A stretch of DNA of 64,000 nucleotides, taken from assembly GCA_039881045.1 (NCBI GenBank), contig JAYWVB010000042.1:62001-126000 (forward strand), in the 5' to 3' direction. The stretch is from Chaetomium olivaceum (taxonomy: Eukaryota > Ascomycota > Sordariomycetes > Sordariales > Chaetomiaceae). Position numbers and translations under genes: made by a program. The notes under the pieces are model-generated. The model was not told the DNA's origin, did no database searches, and saw nothing but the letters and a program-made list of their open reading frames with translations. Shown one piece after another: positions 1 to 9,938 of this stretch. Positions within the stretch are counted from its first letter, which is position 1, and each line of letters begins with the position of its first letter.

Positions 1-837
1 TCTCTGTCGGGCACCCAGGAATTCCTCAACAGCAAGATGCTCACAGAAGCGGGGCCTTCCGGGTTGTTGGATGAGCAGGGCGAGGCATCAGATTTGGAAG
101 ACCGAATTGACAGGTCATTGCCCGGCTCAAAACGCGGCGATCCCTCGGCCAGGAGGGGAAGGCCAGAAGTGAGGGTAACCGGCGTGGCATTTTCACCAAG
201 CGGTACATCCTTTTGCGCTGCGTCGACAGAAGGCCTGTTGATCTACAGCCTTGACAGCACTGTTCAGTTCGACCCGTTCGATTTGAACATGGAAATCACG
301 CCAGCATCAACGCTTGCCGTGCTCGAGCAGGAAAAAGACTACCTCAAGGCGCTGGTCATGGCCTTCCGCCTCAACGAGGCCGGCCTAATCCAACGCGTCT
401 TCCAGGCCATCCCCTACACGGACATTGGGCTGGTCGTTGAGCACTTCCCAACAGTGTACGTGGCACGCCTCTTACGCTACGTGGCGGCTCAAACGGAGCA
501 GTCGCCGCACGTCGAGTTCTGCCTGCTCTGGATCAAGGCGCTGGTGGACAAGCACGGCGCGTGGCTGACGGCCAACCGGGGCAAGGTCGATGTGGAGTTG
601 CGTGTTGTGGCACGGGCGGTGGCCAAGATGAAGGACGAGATCAGGCGGCTTGCTGATGAGAACGTTTACATGGTGGACTACCTTATTGGCCAGGCAAGAG
701 ACAAGCCGACTGGTGGCGAGCCGGAGGCGATCGAGGGCCTCGAAGTGAAGGCATTGCCGTCGACTACGAAGGAGGTAACAATAGACGACATGATGCGCGA
801 AGATGTCAGTGAAGAGGAGTGGATTGGACTAGAATAA
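1..837 (+). CDS. PWP2: Periodic tryptophan protein 2 (Pwp2/Utp1), C-terminal part
   Basis: This is the 3' end of a gene that runs off the left edge; the frame is open from base 1 to the TAA at 835-837, giving 278 residues without an intron. After an acidic linker there is one last WD40-like blade (VTGVAFSPSG ... GLLIYSLD, about residues 60-85). A helical Utp12-type domain follows (about 105-230, with KALVMAFRLNEAG and GLVVEHFP). Blade followed by Utp12 helices is the architecture of Pwp2, a UtpB subunit of the nucleolar small-subunit processome that works in early 18S rRNA processing. The C-terminal tail is acidic. The next gene is convergent and its stop lies 114 bp away, so the 3' UTRs probably overlap. 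The family call is firm; the missing N-terminal propeller cannot be checked here. Confidence 0.93.
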   Translation, partial: SLSGTQEFLNSKMLTEAGPSGLLDEQGEASDLEDRIDRSLPGSKRGDPSARRGRPEVRVTGVAFSPSGTSFCAASTEGLLIYSLDSTVQFDPFDLNMEITPASTLAVLEQEKDYLKALVMAFRLNEAGLIQRVFQAIPYTDIGLVVEHFPTVYVARLLRYVAAQTEQSPHVEFCLLWIKALVDKHGAWLTANRGKVDVELRVVARAVAKMKDEIRRLADENVYMVDYLIGQARDKPTGGEPEAIEGLEVKALPSTTKEVTIDDMMREDVSEEEWIGLE

Positions 838-951
838 GCAGGCATAACCAGGCGTTAGGAATACAGGTTGATACCACATGGTCAAGTGTTGTTACATGTT
901 GTGCTATTTGAATCCTTTGACCCATGGGGCTCGCCAGCCTCCGCCCGAGAA

Positions 952-2945
952 CTAGATGTTCGGGACATCCTGCGCCAGTCAGCTTATGTTGTTTCTCAAC
1001 GTTAGGATTGAACATACCTTCCAGGCCTCATCAAAGCCACAGCTCCGTATCCAGCGCTCCCCAGGTGCTTCGACCGAGTCGACGATAAGGTGGCACACCT
1101 TTGCCCACATGTCGTCTCCTTTCACTTTCAGCCAGTCCTTGCCCTCGTCTTCGTACTTCTTACAGATGTTGCGGCAGATCACCGCCGCCCGGGCCAGCTT
1201 GATTGAGTGCCCATCATCCTCAAAGGTGTGCAGGCGGGAAACAATGTCTGTTTTCGCTGTCAGTGTGTTTTACACAAGGAAAGACGTGAGGCAAGCGACG
1301 CACCAGCCAACGACTCCCCGGCCTTGTGCTTTCGCGGTTGATATGCCGCCAGTTTCTCGACGGACAGTTCGGGCGCGCCGCGGGCGGCATACTGGAGCAA
1401 GTCCATCCGGATCTTCCACTCCAGCAGGCGCGCCTTGGTCTCGGCGGGGATCCAGTCTTGGGCGTTGATCGTGACGAAGAAGGGGCTCGAGTTGACGTGG
1501 TGCCTATCAGTAAGTGTTAGTTAGCACTTAGGTCTCAGGACTCAACTTCCCTACTTCCTCTCCCCAAGGCTGGGCACGCGACTCACATCAAAAAGAAGTC
1601 AAACTTGGGCTGCTTCCCCTCCTTCACCAGCGCCGCAGCAGCCGCCGCATACACGGCCGCATCAAACATCTCAGCCGTCTTCTCCTCCACCTCCTCAGGC
1701 CTGACCCTCACCCTCGCCGCCAACGCAATCATCTCCTCCTTGGCACGCGCAAGCACGCCATCCCTAACCTTATTCGCGTCCTCATTCCTCGCCGCCCCCG
1801 CCAACTTCTTGTCCCTCCTCACCTCCGCCATCAACTCCAACACGCCCTCGCCTTTCCCACCCCGACCCTCATCCCCCCCTTTCAACTTCGCCGCCTCCCT
1901 CTCCGCCCCCAACAAAAACCCGCCAATCTCCCCGAATGCACCGCCGCCTGCGCAAGCCCCTCGGCCACCACCGCCTCCTGGTCCCATTCCACGCCATACA
2001 TCAGCTGGATCAACGGGTGCAGGAACCCCGCAAACAACCGCACCAACAACTCATCATCACCACCACACCACCACCACCACCACCACCACCACCGCCGCCG
2101 CCGTTAACACCCCCTCCTTGCCATCCTTACCAATCCCCAGCAAATACCGCCCCACAACCCCCCGCCACCCGCCCAACTCCCTCATCTCAACCTGAAAAAA
2201 CCTCAAGAAATCCGGGTAGTAAGCCTCGTCCCCGAAGTGGGCGCTCGCGGCGGCCGGCCAGGGGTGGAAGGACTGCCGGGTCTGGGTCAGGGAGGGGGTG
2301 TGCGGGGCGAGGGCGGGCCGTTGGTAGCTGGTGTTGACGCGGTAGGCGGTTTGGAGGGCGGAAGGGGGCGCCGGTGCCGTAGAGGGCTAGGAGGTGGTGT
2401 GGGATCTGGTTTGGAACGGGGAGGGCGGTTGTTAGCTGGGGGAGTGTGGTAGGGTGGGTTGGGGGTTGGGGTAGGAGAGGGTGGGTTAGAGGGTTGGGGT
2501 AGGAGAGGGTGGGTTAGAGGGTTGGGGTAGGAGAGGGTGGGTTAGAGGGTTGGGGTAGGAGAGGGTGGGTTAGAGGGTTGGGTGAGATGGGGGGTATGAG
2601 TTGGGAAGAGTGAGATGGGTTATGGGTTAAGGGGGAGTGCTTACATGGTTGTGGAAGCCCTCTTCGTTGAAGAAGACGTGGTGTTTCTGTGACACAAGTA
2701 GGGAGAATGTGTGTTAGCCAAGAGCCAATAAAGGGATGGGGTAAGCAACGAGGGACACTGACTTCCATGTCCTCCTGGAGCAGCTCCGACACCTTCTTGG
2801 CTGCCTCGTCGGTCTGCTTGATGTGCCAGAGCCCAGTGTTATCCGGGGTGACGTGCATCTTAAAAGGGAGATCCGCGGTGGAAGCCATCTTGGTGGTAGT
2901 TGCGAGTGTCCTTAGACTTGGTATAGTTCGAGTGAAGGCTCTCAT
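952..2945 (-). CDS. Questin oxidase-like (AflY/DUF4243) protein, frame broken
   Basis: Six exons fit family and splice signals: 2763-2945, 2645-2686, 1587-2405, 1304-1503, 1018-1247 and 952-969. Recognisable stretches are FNEEGFHNHIPHHLLALYG, YPDFLRFFQVE, LFAGFLHPLIQLMYGVEW, AEGLAQAAVHS, a helical middle, and WLKVKGDDMWAKVCHLI then WIRSCGFDEAWK near the end. This order matches the questin oxidase family (Baeyer-Villiger-type oxidases such as AflY). Length is about 496 residues once the frame is reconciled, normal for the family. The big exon needs three frame changes: near a C5 run (2364-2368 on the + strand), inside a GTG array (about 2060-2090) and at a T5 run (1914-1918). The net change restores a length divisible by three. 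ATG 2945 gives an R/S/T-rich presequence; ATG 2888 is the alternative start. Substrate unknown. No secondary-metabolism genes are adjacent. Confidence 0.8.
2465..2576. repeat. 28-bp minisatellite, four perfect copies, inside an intron
   Basis: Four identical head-to-tail 28-bp units start at 2465, 2493, 2521 and 2549, with a partial fifth unit to about 2586. They lie in intron 2 (2406-2644) of the questin-oxidase-like gene. The + strand unit is G-rich (runs of GGGG, GGG and GGG, including GGGTTAGAGGG) and could form G-quadruplexes. The transcript carries the C-rich complement. Confidence 0.95.
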
Positions 2946-3596
2946 TCAGAAGCTATGTTGAGCTGAGTGTGAGTTGGAGAGAAGCTCTTGAGAACTGGAA
3001 GAAGCCTGAGGTCCACCCACTCATATACTCGAGCAATGAGGCTGTAGTAGTTACCAATTATTAATCCGTTCTTACTTTGGACGACCTGATGTCACGGATC
3101 TTTGTAATATGAACGATGGTTGTGGTTCGGCTCGGGCTCGGACGTACGAAGTACCCCGTGGTATCAGTCCGAGGTGTGAGTTGAGGGAGGATAAGATGAC
3201 ATCATGCAGGGTTGCCTTTCACCTAACTAAGACAAATATACATAGGTACTGTACCTACCAAAAACATAAACATAAACATTAAAAGGGGCATCAAATACCA
3301 CCTATGGCAGATACACTTATTCAAACCCGCCCCCAAACATTCAACCCCCAGACTGAATGAACATGACAACCAGGGCTTCCGCCCCACCACAATTCAATTC
3401 ATGGCAATCAAGCGTCTATCATCCATAGTTCCGACCCAACTCCAAGGGGTATGCATCTTCTAACATTGGCCCACACCCGTGATCTTGTTGTTGCCATGGA
3501 CACCAAATACCCTACCCTACGTATGCGGCCTCATTCATTCATTAGCGGTGTCCGTCCGAGTTTACTCTCTCCCGTCCCGTCCCGTCCCCGCGTCAT
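2946..3596. other. Intergenic, promoter of the questin-oxidase-like gene
   Basis: This 650-bp gap lies between two minus-strand genes, so its left part should hold the promoter of the questin-oxidase-like gene and its right part the 3' UTR of the 5-phosphatase gene. I see a short palindrome (GGTACTGTACC, about 3245) and three copies of AAACAT near 3262-3280, but no coding signal. Confidence 0.6.
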
Positions 3597-6500
3597 TCAT
3601 TCCCGATGCCGGCTGGGGCTCCGATGTACTCTCCTCGAAGCCCGCTCATTAATCAGTCGCTGGGCGGTCGCCTTGTCGTAGCCAATTACTCTGGTCAAGT
3701 AAAACATCCTGCCACCCGAGATGGTTAGCATCGGAAAGCGTAAGACATACCAAAACAAATAAACACAAAGAGTAGAAAGTGGACTTACTTCTCCCCCTCC
3801 CCCTCCCTTCCCCTACGATCCTCCCAGCGCTGCTGGCACTCCATCCACCAAACAGCCCTGCGCTTGGGATCAATGCGTTTCACCTGAAACCGGAACCGCC
3901 CGCTGACGGGCCTGTGGTCCGAGACGCGCACCTCGTGGCGCCGGTAATCGAGCTGCTCGATGCGGCCGCGCCCGCCGCCGCAGCGGTACAGCAAGCGGTC
4001 GCACCAGGCCGGGCTGCGGCGCTTCTCGCTCGTGTCGTACGTGTCGGTGCCGACGTCGTACTTGTACGTGGGCGCGAACGCGATGGGCTGCTCCTCGAAG
4101 GCGCGCAGCCGGAAGGCCGGGTTGCGGCGCCGCGCGACCAGCTCTGGTCGCGCTCGAGCAGCTTGGCGAGGTTGCCGGCCTTCACCGCGGCGACCACCGT
4201 GTCGCGGCTCATGGTGTCGATGCGGTAGTTGAGGTCGCCGTTGAGCAAGCACAGCTCGTGGTCCAGGATCAGGGACCCATCGCCACCGCCGACGAAGCTG
4301 TCAACGCGCACTCCTGGGTCGCGCTGTGGTGGGAGCAGTGGTGTCTCGAGGATCGCTGCGATGTCGTTGTGCCGCGCGTTGGCTGACGTCTGACCTGCCG
4401 CCAGATGGCAGTTGATAAAGCACAGCGACGTGTCGTCGACCATGAACCGGACAACAATGGCGCCCTTGTTGCCGTGCAGCCCGCCCATGCCGCGCTTGAC
4501 CTCGGCGCTGCTCAGGTTGCTGATGCGCTCGCGGAGGTCGGCCTTGACAAAAATGCAAGTGAAGAGGCCGACGAGGGGCGCCGTGTGGAGGACGTGGTAA
4601 AGCCCGCCGCTGGACATGTGGTCGTCTAGGCTCTGCGCGAGGAAGTTCCGCCAGTCGCGGTACTGGTGGCTCATCCGCTCCTGGTCCGAGCCCTCCTTCT
4701 TCTTGGGCTTGAGGAAGCGTTTTGCCGTGGCCGTCTTGTCCTCGAGGTCCACGAGCTCTTGGAACCCAAAGACAATGATGTCGGGCGAGTCGCTGTTCTG
4801 CAAGAGATCGCGAACGAAGGTCGCGTCGGACTCGGAATAGCGCAGGCTGTGGGGTGTCGAAGCGCCCGCGTTCCAGGTTAAGACCAGCGCCTTGATCTTC
4901 TCAAAGCTGCAGTACTCGACGTCTTTGAGTTTCATCTCGCCCTCAACCCAGTCTTCCTGGAGCATTCCGTCCCAGGTGCGTAGCATGTTATCCGCACCTA
5001 ACGACACCACTTGGCACCGGTCGAGCTTGTAGAAGCTGGAACGGTCGACGGCGACCCTGACCACGGGGTTTTTATGTGCCTGCCAGTCCTTCTTGAGAGC
5101 CCACGGCGTCTGCTCCATGTCGAACACAGTCATCTTGCCCGTGTTGAACCCGGCCCACATGTATCGGCCCACCCCGGCGAGCGAGTTGATCTTGTACTGG
5201 CTAACATTCATCACCCCGAGGCAAGAATAATCCTTCCTCGAGTAGATGCTGACCTTCCCGTCGTTGTGCCCAAAGTAGACCTTGTCTGGTTCCGACGCGA
5301 GAATGGCGCCCGAGGTTACTTCGCCGGCGCTATCTTGGATGAGCGGCCGTATCAAGACCTGAAATTGTGTTCTCCCATCTAGGGTAGGCAGGAAGACTCG
5401 AATCTCCTTTCCTGTTGCGTGCCACAATTCGTCGTCGACAACCATCGAAAACAAGTGTCCTTTTGGTACGCGGAAGGATTGCGACGGACCCAGAGACAGG
5501 TTCGGGACACCCTTTTCGTCGGGACCCCAAACATGCAACGTGCCGCTCTCGTCCAAAGTCCACAGTTCGTTAAAATGCCTGTAAATCTTGATGATCTCGT
5601 ACCGGCCGTGGGCGCCCGGCTTTTGGTTCAGGATGGCTTGCGTCTGGACATCGGCCTCTAGCAGCTCGCCATGATTATTGCCGACCCAGATCCGCTTGCC
5701 TTCCTCATCCACGTTTTCGCCCGGCTTGAATATCACGGCCGTCCCCTTCAGGCCTTCGCCCATGGCCAGGCTCATTACCAGCTCGCCGTCTTGCACGCTC
5801 CAGGCCCTCGTGTACGCGCCAGTTGCGCAGACAAATTCGCCACAGACGTCGAACACCCGGCTGTCGTAGTTCGTAGCGATCTCATGTACGCCCTTGTTGA
5901 TGTAAGGTTTACTCCGGTTTGTCCTCGACGTGTCTGGGTAGGCCGTTATAACCGGCGCAGAGGCGTCGCCCCTGGCGGAGCTCCCTGCCAAGGTGTCCAA
6001 AGACCGGTGCTCGATCGGGGTCCACGGCGTGGCCGGCGCGCGCAAGTCGTTGACAACCCTACTCGGCATCCGCTCCACTCCCATGGTCATGGACCTACCA
6101 TTGAGCCTAGGGATGGTGGGCGGTGCATGCGCCGTGGGTGTTGACGCGACTCGTTTCTGCGCGGCGGCGCCAGCTGTGCCGATTTCGTGAGGGTGGTTGG
6201 TGTTCAGCGCCGGTCGAGGTGGCCGCGGCGGTGCTGGGGCTACATGCACGGTACGGGAAGGGTCTATGAAACTCTGCGGTCTCGCCGGCAGTGCCGGCGG
6301 CTGGTCGTCGCCAGTGGGTTGCGGCGTGAGCGGATCTCCCGCTCGGCCATTGACGCCATCTCTGTCGAACCTCCTGGCGGCCAGTGAATGGTGAGGGGCG
6401 GTGATTCGAATGGATCGCTGACTGTCTGAGACGTCGCTCCAGTCCGCTGTGGTCGTTCCAGTTCCGTTTTCCGACGCGTGGGCAACGCGGGGGGAGCGTC

Positions 6501-7371
6501 CTCTTCAGTAGTCCCATTACTACTCGGCGGACTATTGAAGGGCGAAATCTTGTCGTTTGCGCGGCTGGGCACATGGGCAGGTGAGCTAGGTTGCGAAAAG
6601 AGTGAGAAGCGAGCTGCGCCTATCAGCGGTTTCTCAGCCCGGTTGACCGGGGGTGGAATTGCAGGCCTGCCAACATCCTTGTTTTCTCGGTCTCGCCTGA
6701 GCTCTCCGGACCGTCGAGGAGGAGGAGGGGACGGAGGTTTTGAAGGTGTAGGGCGAGCTGATACACCGGATTCGTGGACGGGCGTCCGAGGCCGGCCCGG
6801 TATCTTGAACTGTTTCGTCGCTGTCGCAGCGGTGGGCGATTTGATTAGGGAGTCGGTATTCACGAACGCCGGACGATCCCCTGTTGGTATGCCCACGCCC
6901 CTCTTAGGCGGGGAATGGGGAGGTTCGATTGTAAGCGACGGGGGATGACCAGGCCGCGGGCTGATGGGTGGAGGGAGAGGACGGGTAGGGGATGTCGAGA
7001 GGCCAACGTTGGCGGCGGGCGGGCTTATGTTAGAGACGTTCAGCCTCTCTTTCGGGCGCGCTGCTGGGACAGTGGGTGGTTCTCGGGCCGCCGAGGGACT
7101 CGGATCCCGTTCTCGGAGTCGCACGGGCTTCGGTGCTGTTGCCGGTGCCGGGCCAGGGGATGCCGTTCTTGAAGAGGCCCCGGTTGGCGGATTGGTGGTA
7201 GTTTCGGTCTTGTTTAGGTTTTCGAACTTGGCTAAGAGCGAGGACACGGGTCTCTGGTGCAACATTCAACTATTAGTCTCACTCCGTTTCACGACTCTAA
7301 CCCGTTGGTTTGGTGGTGGTGCTGCTCACGAGGGATGAGCCATCGGGCCCGTCTTTTGGCGGAGGGTCCAT
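3597..7371 (-). CDS. Inositol polyphosphate 5-phosphatase with N-terminal WD40-like propeller
   Basis: Three exons: 7330-7371 (14 codons from ATG 7371), 3789-7253 and 3597-3708. After two single-base corrections the model gives about 1206 residues. The first ~400 are disordered and P/S-rich. A beta-propeller follows (GVHEIATNYDSRVFDVCG, AYTRAWSVQDGELV, IWVGNNHGEL, ELWTLDESGTLHVWG, MWAGFNTGKMTVF). The C-terminal IPPc catalytic domain has intact motifs: WNAGAS, FGFQELVDLED, GLHGNKGAIVVRF, INCHLAAGQ, LLNGDLNYRID, PAWCDRLLY and SDHRPVSGRF. It should remove the 5-phosphate from phosphoinositides or inositol phosphates in the cytoplasm or at membranes. Frame breaks lie at a C run at 6395-6398 and at about 4138-4149, between LLERDQ and LVARRRNPAF. 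The catalytic domain spans the second break, so a true mutation would be a null. The last exon (GYDKATAQRLINER) follows a normal GTAAGT intron. Confidence 0.9.
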
Positions 7372-8929
7372 GGCAATGACAAGTCGGGTCGAGAACAATA
7401 GTTGCTGGATCGTACTTCAGCGATTGCACGCTCCATTAACCCTCAGCCAGGGAACTCCTGTTGTCATAAGATGTCGCACATCCGGAGGGGATTCGAGACC
7501 AGTACCGCCCTCTGTCACGGAAAATAAATGTACATGCACGGTCGATGCGATGCAGGACAGGTTGGTGGTGTGCATTGACGAGCCGCGGGGCACTTGTGTC
7601 GGGTGGGCGCTGTCAAGGTAACTGTAGTCGTTGTAGTAGTTATGTGCTACGAAGTAACTGCGCCTTCATATTACAGATTACCATCTGCTTTTGTTTTAGA
7701 GTTGCCCAGAAAATGCCCACTCCTTCGAGACGAAGACGAGGCAAAGTGTGGCGCGTGTCCAGGGAACCTGGAAGGTCCTTGAAGATGATTGGGGGCCGTC
7801 TTGTCGGTGTTGGTGGTGCACACGATGAGAAGTGGATGCCCCGTGGCTTTGCTTGTACTGTGTAGGCAAATGACGATGTGCCTCCCTTTGACCCCAAGTA
7901 ATTATAGCAGTAAAGAGTACCGTGCAGTGCAGCCCAGTCGGGTGCAGTCCATAATGGAATCCGAGGCGCGTGTCGGGTGTTGGTTCCGAGCAATAGGCGT
8001 CCGATGTTTCTGAAGTACCGACCCACAGCCAAGCACTCGCCGGAAACAGCAGAGAGCCAACCGTAAATCCATTCTCACAGACACTTTCTCACACTCACAC
8101 AGTAAACCCCTCCATGCTTGAGAAGTTGTTGGTCGGCCGGGATGTCACTGTATCACAAGTCCAGATGTGGTTTGCGGCTTGCAGCTCAATGGCAGGGGCC
8201 GGGAAAATGAACCGGTCGTCCATCAGGATCGTGAAATGCCGTGGCTTAATGCATACTGTGTGTGTACCTTGGCTAGTCTTTTTTGGGCTACTGTATCCCC
8301 TTGATCCTTGTAGCTTGATTCTCTTGTTTGGAGTAAACGAATAAAGTTGAGAGGATTTATCATGCGACCTGTAGTTGTAGATCAGCAGTTGTGATAGACG
8401 TGGAGGTGTGTGTTGTATTTAGAGGTCATGGCCGATCCGACAGGCACTCAAAGAACCTGTTATGGTTATATTTTCTTGATCTCGAAAGTCACTCACACTG
8501 TGTGTTACAATACAACCTCCCTCCAACCTGGCCGAAATCGCCCGCTGTTTGGTCCACATTGAACGCTTGGCCAGAACTTTATCGACCCATTTTCGAGCTC
8601 GGCTCTTATCGATTGCATCACCCTGGCGCTGGAGGAGGAAAGGTCAAGTTCAAAGTTATTCTAAGCGCGCATTCCTCGTCGAACTTTCTCTGCTTTGCAA
8701 CGGCTTATTTTTCGCCCAAAGAACAGCTTGCCTTGAATCGCGATGAATACCGTCAGTGACACTCCCTGGCTATTGTACTCAAAACTGCCGCACAACAAAT
8801 GTTGCTGACTTGTTGCTCAGGCTAGGTCCTTCTGGTGAGACACCACCAGATAACACGCCTAAACCACCGCCGAGACTAATGGGGAATATCACATAGGCTG
8901 GGCTGGGGCTCACTGTGTGTTGGTACGCT
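7372..8929. other. Divergent intergenic region, 1.56 kb
   Basis: Shared upstream region of the minus-strand 5-phosphatase and the plus-strand small gene at 8930. Every open frame here is short, and none has splice-compatible continuation or recognisable protein sequence. I see no tRNA-like cloverleaf and no transposon ends. Confidence 0.5.
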
Positions 8930-9347
8930 ATGCCAACTCCCAATTCCAAAGATAACCAAACGAGAAACCAAGGGTGGCTGACTGGCGTCGCGCCTCCTTC
9001 TAGCCGGCGGCGGGGCATACTACCTCGCAAAAAAGAGCATCAACGCCGACCGCCAATCCCGACTAGAAGAACAGCGAAAGAAGAAGGCCATGGTTGATTC
9101 GCTCGAGTACTCCGAGAACGTTCCAACCCGGCCGCTTTCCTCGGCAACCATGGGCGGGTCAACTGGTGGGGTGGCAAACGGTGGTCCAGCGAGGACAGAC
9201 ACCGCGGGTTCACCGAGCCAGGAATCTAGCAGCGATCCAGCCCCGACGAGGCACGCCCCAGCCACCGAGGGCCAGAGGGTGGCAGAGAAGAGCAAGTACG
9301 AGGCAAGCGTTCCGTTCAGCAGCCCGAAAGGGGATCGGTTCTCTTGA
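8930..9347 (+). CDS. Small DUF4748-like protein, probably mitochondrial
   Basis: Starting at ATG 8930 the protein opens with a polar stretch (MPTPNSKDNQTRNQG), then a short hydrophobic segment with GGGAYYLAKKSINADRQ, a K/R/E-rich helix (LEEQRKKKAMVDSLEY) and a disordered tail ending in SPKGDRFS. A Gly-rich membrane segment followed by AKKSINADR resembles the small fungal DUF4748 family, which is probably membrane-anchored; the function is unknown to me. Two frames must be joined near 8990-8995, between GWLTGVA and LLLAGGGAYY, so one base is extra or two are missing. The corrected length is about 138 residues. It points away from the 5-phosphatase gene and lies 591 bp upstream of the next plus-strand gene. 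Confidence 0.55.
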
Positions 9348-9938
9348 GTACTTGCTAGGTTGGGGCAGAGGGCGCGCCAGCTGTAGTAGCGACGGGATTG
9401 TTCAGTCCGCTCGTCCGGCCACATTATGAGAACAAGAGTGACACTCGAGATATCGAGACCAGTCGCAGACGCACGGCCGCATTAGGCACCTTTCGCCTCT
9501 CGTGGATGGCACGCTTGTCGGGTCATCATCCTCCAATGCAATGAACAGAGGTTTTTCTTGCGATGCTCAGGACTTTTATAGCTCGTTAGATTGGATGGGG
9601 ATACACGGCATAGCTCTAAGATAGAGAACTGAACACGACGTGAAAGTCACACTGCCATTAGCTACTGTACATATTGAAGAATCCACTTGGTCTCACTAAT
9701 TGCATGTTGAACAATCTTGGTGGATCCCCCACATCCCGCCCAGTGCCGCCCTGCAAGGGACTGAGCTTTTGGCCGGCTTGGCGCTTTACCGAAACCACCA
9801 AACGCAGCGCCAATCTGGAAGCAGCGCCGAAACATTGAGCTTCCTACCTACCTAAGAAACGCTTCTGTTTGCGACAGTATAAAAACCAAGAGCAGTGCTT
9901 TCTTGTCGTCATCCCTCGTGTTAGGGTACCGACCAACT
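9348..9938. other. Intergenic, promoter region of the CID gene
   Basis: Gap between two plus-strand genes. Open frames on the minus strand are shadows with no family sequence. I see no clear element beyond an ordinary leader before ATG 9939. Confidence 0.5.

Noticed and set aside
1605..2195. 196-codon plus-strand ORF with poly-Thr and poly-Ala
   Set aside because: Antisense shadow of the questin-oxidase-like exon; the residues derive from its GTG array.
2465..2576. Interstitial telomere
   Set aside because: The unit contains GGGTTAG words but has a 28-bp period and is not a (TTAGGG)n array.
952..2945. Calling the questin-oxidase-like gene a pseudogene
   Set aside because: The same class of frame slip hits many essential genes in the window, so the breaks cannot be taken as decay of this gene.
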